Shown here piece after piece: positions 7,337 through 8,758 of a stretch of 8,758 nt of DNA. The stretch comes from JAVBPA01 sp031549925 (lineage in GTDB: Bacteria > Bacillota > Clostridia > Oscillospirales > CAG-272). A program made the position numbers and the translations under genes. Location: the NCBI GenBank assembly GCA_031549925.1, contig JAVBPA010000011.1, positions 1 to 8,758 of the forward strand, read 5' to 3'. Within the stretch, counting starts at the first letter, position 1. Every line of letters begins with the position of its first letter. Below the pieces are notes generated by a model. That model saw only the letters and a program-made list of their open reading frames with translations, was not told the origin of the DNA and did not search any database.

Positions 7337-8491
7337 TTAATATATCAATGAAATAGCCGCGTTGCAAAAAACACGTCTGAAACGAATAATGCTGTCGCTT
7401 GCACGGGTATAATGGACTCTGTTTGTCAAAAGAACTGTATATAATCCGGTTTCACGGTCAACAAAAATTGATGTTCCTGTAAAACCTGTATGGCCGAAAG
7501 AATTATAGCTAAATAAATCTCCCATTGGAGAAATTCCTTCTCCTTTTAATTGAAAACCAAGTCCCCGGTCATTCGATAAACCGACTGTATGATTTTTTAT
7601 TGCGGTATCGAAAGTTTTTTCCGATAAAAATCTTTTGTTTTCCGATATTTTCACATCACCATGCTTGGAAAGCATGGAAGCAAATTTTATACAGTCATTT
7701 ATACAAGAAAACAATCCCGCATTCGAAGAAACTCCTCCAAGAAAGCGCGCGTTTTCGTCGTGTACAATACCGCAAATGTATTTTTTTTCATTTTGATTAT
7801 ATTCGGTAACCGCAAAATTTGATTCTAAATTATGTTTTTGTGGATTGTAATATGTGTTTTTCATACCGAGCGGATCTAAAACATATTCTTGTGCCAAAAC
7901 ATCAATAGTTTTACCTGAAATTTTTTCCAGAATTTTACCTAGCAAAATATAACCGATACAAGAATACTCAACAGACGTTCCTGTTTTATATGAAAGCGGA
8001 TTTTTTAATATTGTATTTACCGGATCATATTTGGCTGCGGGATCAATACCCAAATAAAAATGAGCGGTAATGCCGCTCGTATGCGTCATTAAATTTAAAA
8101 TTGTTATATTTTTTTTATCTGCCGGAGTATCCTCAAAGAAAAAACCGACAGTATCATATAAAGTAATAAAACCTTCCTCAATAAAGCGCAAAGCAATAAT
8201 GGAAGCTGTCATAATTTTAGTAAGTGAAGCCATATCGTAAAGGGTATCAATATCCGCCGGTAAAAACGAATTTGAAAACAAACTTGAATCTGTTTTGGCA
8301 ATTTTCGATATATTATTACCGAGAAAAGGAAATTTATCAAAACAAGGCTCACCGTCAGAAAAAACTCTTTTATAACCAAAAACTTTCTTGTAAAAAAGTT
8401 CATCTCCGCAACCAATCGCAGCGGCAACAGAAGGGAAATATTGTTTTGCTATCGCTTCTGATAATAAATTATCAATTTTTTCGGTATTCAT
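7337..8491 (-). CDS. Serine hydrolase of the beta-lactamase / penicillin-binding protein family
   Basis: A 384-residue member of the class C beta-lactamase-like serine hydrolases, a family that includes DD-peptidases, esterases and YfeW/PBP4B-type proteins. The nucleophile motif SLTK is at residues 89-92 (LYDMASLTKIMTA). The second motif, usually YxN, reads YSC at 176-178 (VEYSCIGYILLGKILE). A KTG-like HTG is at 334-336 (FGHTGFTGTSIF). VHDENARFLGGVSSNAGLFS (243-262) is characteristic of the peptidoglycan-related branch. There is no signal peptide or membrane segment at the N terminus, so it is predicted to be cytoplasmic, which suggests wall recycling or esterase activity rather than antibiotic resistance; this is an inference. 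The ATG at 8491 has AGGA 7 nt upstream and a strong promoter about 70-100 bp upstream. It is the first gene of the minus-strand series. Stop is TAA. Confidence 0.88.
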   Translation of the reverse strand: MNTEKIDNLLSEAIAKQYFPSVAAAIGCGDELFYKKVFGYKRVFSDGEPCFDKFPFLGNNISKIAKTDSSLFSNSFLPADIDTLYDMASLTKIMTASIIALRFIEEGFITLYDTVGFFFEDTPADKKNITILNLMTHTSGITAHFYLGIDPAAKYDPVNTILKNPLSYKTGTSVEYSCIGYILLGKILEKISGKTIDVLAQEYVLDPLGMKNTYYNPQKHNLESNFAVTEYNQNEKKYICGIVHDENARFLGGVSSNAGLFSCINDCIKFASMLSKHGDVKISENKRFLSEKTFDTAIKNHTVGLSNDRGLGFQLKGEGISPMGDLFSYNSFGHTGFTGTSIFVDRETGLYTVLLTNRVHYTRASDSIIRFRRVFCNAAISLIY

Positions 8492-8559
8492 TTTTAAATC
8501 CTGAAATTATTTATAATATTTAATTATTTATAATAACTAATTAATCATAATATCCGATT

Positions 8560-8588
8560 ATAATATCATATTATGAAACATTTGTCAA
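8560..8588 (-). promoter_or_regulatory. Sigma-A type promoter of the minus-strand gene series
   Basis: On the minus strand a perfect TTGACA (-35, 8588-8583) is followed after 17 nt by TATTAT (-10, 8565-8560; 5 of 6 consensus bases). The predicted start near 8553 gives a leader of about 60 nt ahead of the hydrolase gene and hisS. There is no room for a T-box in that leader. Confidence 0.7.
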
Positions 8589-8610
8589 CATAAATTTAAA
8601 ACAATATACA
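8582..8610 (+). promoter_or_regulatory. Divergent promoter of the right-end gene
   Basis: TTGTCA (-35, 8582-8587; 5 of 6) and TATACA (-10, 8605-8610; 4 of 6) are separated by 17 nt. The -35 box overlaps the minus-strand -35 box almost entirely. Transcription would begin near 8617, just before the structured leader. This promoter is weaker by sequence than its opposite-strand partner. Confidence 0.45.
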
Positions 8611-8627
8611 TATATATTCATAAACGT

Positions 8628-8713
8628 AAATTCTCAAAGTAAGATCCACAGTGGACGCGGAAGTGGAAGTTACCAAGAGAAGAAAATGTGGTAGACTTAA
8701 GTTTGAGAAATTT
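8628..8713 (+). promoter_or_regulatory. Structured 5' leader, possible cis-regulatory RNA of unknown class
   Basis: The sequence upstream of the right-end gene can form a long interrupted stem. AAATTCTCAAA (8628-8638) pairs with TTTGAGAAATTT (8702-8713, one bulged A), TAAG (8640-8643) with CTTA (8696-8699), and CCACA (8646-8650) with TGTGG (8687-8691). The 36-nt apical region is purine-rich, with a tandem GGAAGT GGAAGT (8659-8670), and has an alternative small hairpin TCCA-CAG-TGGA (8645-8655). The segment is clearly richer in G and C than the AT-only sequence before it, as expected for a functional RNA. It ends 10 nt before the ribosome binding site. I do not recognise a known riboswitch or ribosomal-protein leader in it. 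Confidence 0.45.
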
Positions 8714-8733
8714 TACACAAACTGGAGTCAAAA

Positions 8734-8758
8734 ATGAAAAACACAACTAAAGGAAAGC
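8734..8758 (+). CDS. Start of an unidentified gene (cut by the window end)
   Basis: ATG at 8734 is preceded by GGAG (8724-8727) with a 6-nt spacer, a good ribosome binding site. It opens a frame reading MKNTTKGK that is still open at the window edge. A promoter and a structured leader lie upstream on the same strand, so a real gene is likely, divergent from the hydrolase series. Eight codons are too few to name a family. Confidence 0.6.

Noticed and set aside
8492..8559. T-box or other amino-acid-responsive leader for the synthetase series
   Set aside because: The predicted leader is about 60 nt and AT-only, with no GGTGG-type antiterminator sequence or specifier stem.
1..8758. CRISPR array, tRNA, rRNA, transposase or phage genes
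   Set aside because: No regularly spaced repeats, no cloverleaf-like sequences and no matching protein motifs were seen on either strand.

Overview
The window is AT-rich and probably comes from the chromosome of an anaerobic, low-GC Gram-positive bacterium of class Clostridia. The basis is purine-rich Shine-Dalgarno sites, a glycyl radical enzyme, a type 3 (archaeal/eukaryote-like) prolyl-tRNA synthetase with a C-terminal cysteine domain, a cysteine-rich HisRS, and a hisS/aspS neighbourhood. The class assignment is an inference; no rRNA or other marker is present.

Layout. Bases 1-624 (+) hold the C-terminal third or less of a glycyl radical enzyme whose start lies outside the window. It converges on a long minus-strand gene series. 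The 212-bp gap between them (625-836) is almost filled by a pair of inverted, internally palindromic repeats around a bidirectional terminator hairpin. The minus-strand series, in transcription order, is: serine beta-lactamase-like hydrolase (8491-7337), hisS (7320-6034), GNAT acetyltransferase (5936-5052), aspS (4958-3165), proS (3014-1566) and a PHP-family phosphoesterase (1559-837). A promoter with a perfect TTGACA -35 box lies upstream of the hydrolase. Spacing of 16 bp (hydrolase-hisS) and 6 bp (proS-PHP) supports co-transcription of those pairs. The AT-rich gaps of about 90-150 bp around the GNAT gene and before proS could hold extra promoters or processing sites.

At the right end a second, divergent promoter appears to share its -35 region with the minus-strand promoter. 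It would drive a leader that can fold into a long interrupted stem, followed by a good ribosome binding site and the first eight codons of an unidentified gene that runs out of the window.

The gene set is mostly translation housekeeping: three class II aminoacyl-tRNA synthetases in one direction. The most striking point is in proS. The reading frame is continuous and well conserved over the whole 482-residue family length, but codon 233 is TGA exactly where ProRS has the conserved glycine of its LQAGTSH segment (GGA to TGA, one base). Two other genes in the window (PHP and hisS) end in TGA at sensible places, so TGA looks like a normal stop here. A recent nonsense mutation or a sequence error is the simplest reading; genuine recoding is the exciting alternative. 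I saw no CRISPR array, transposase, tRNA or rRNA.
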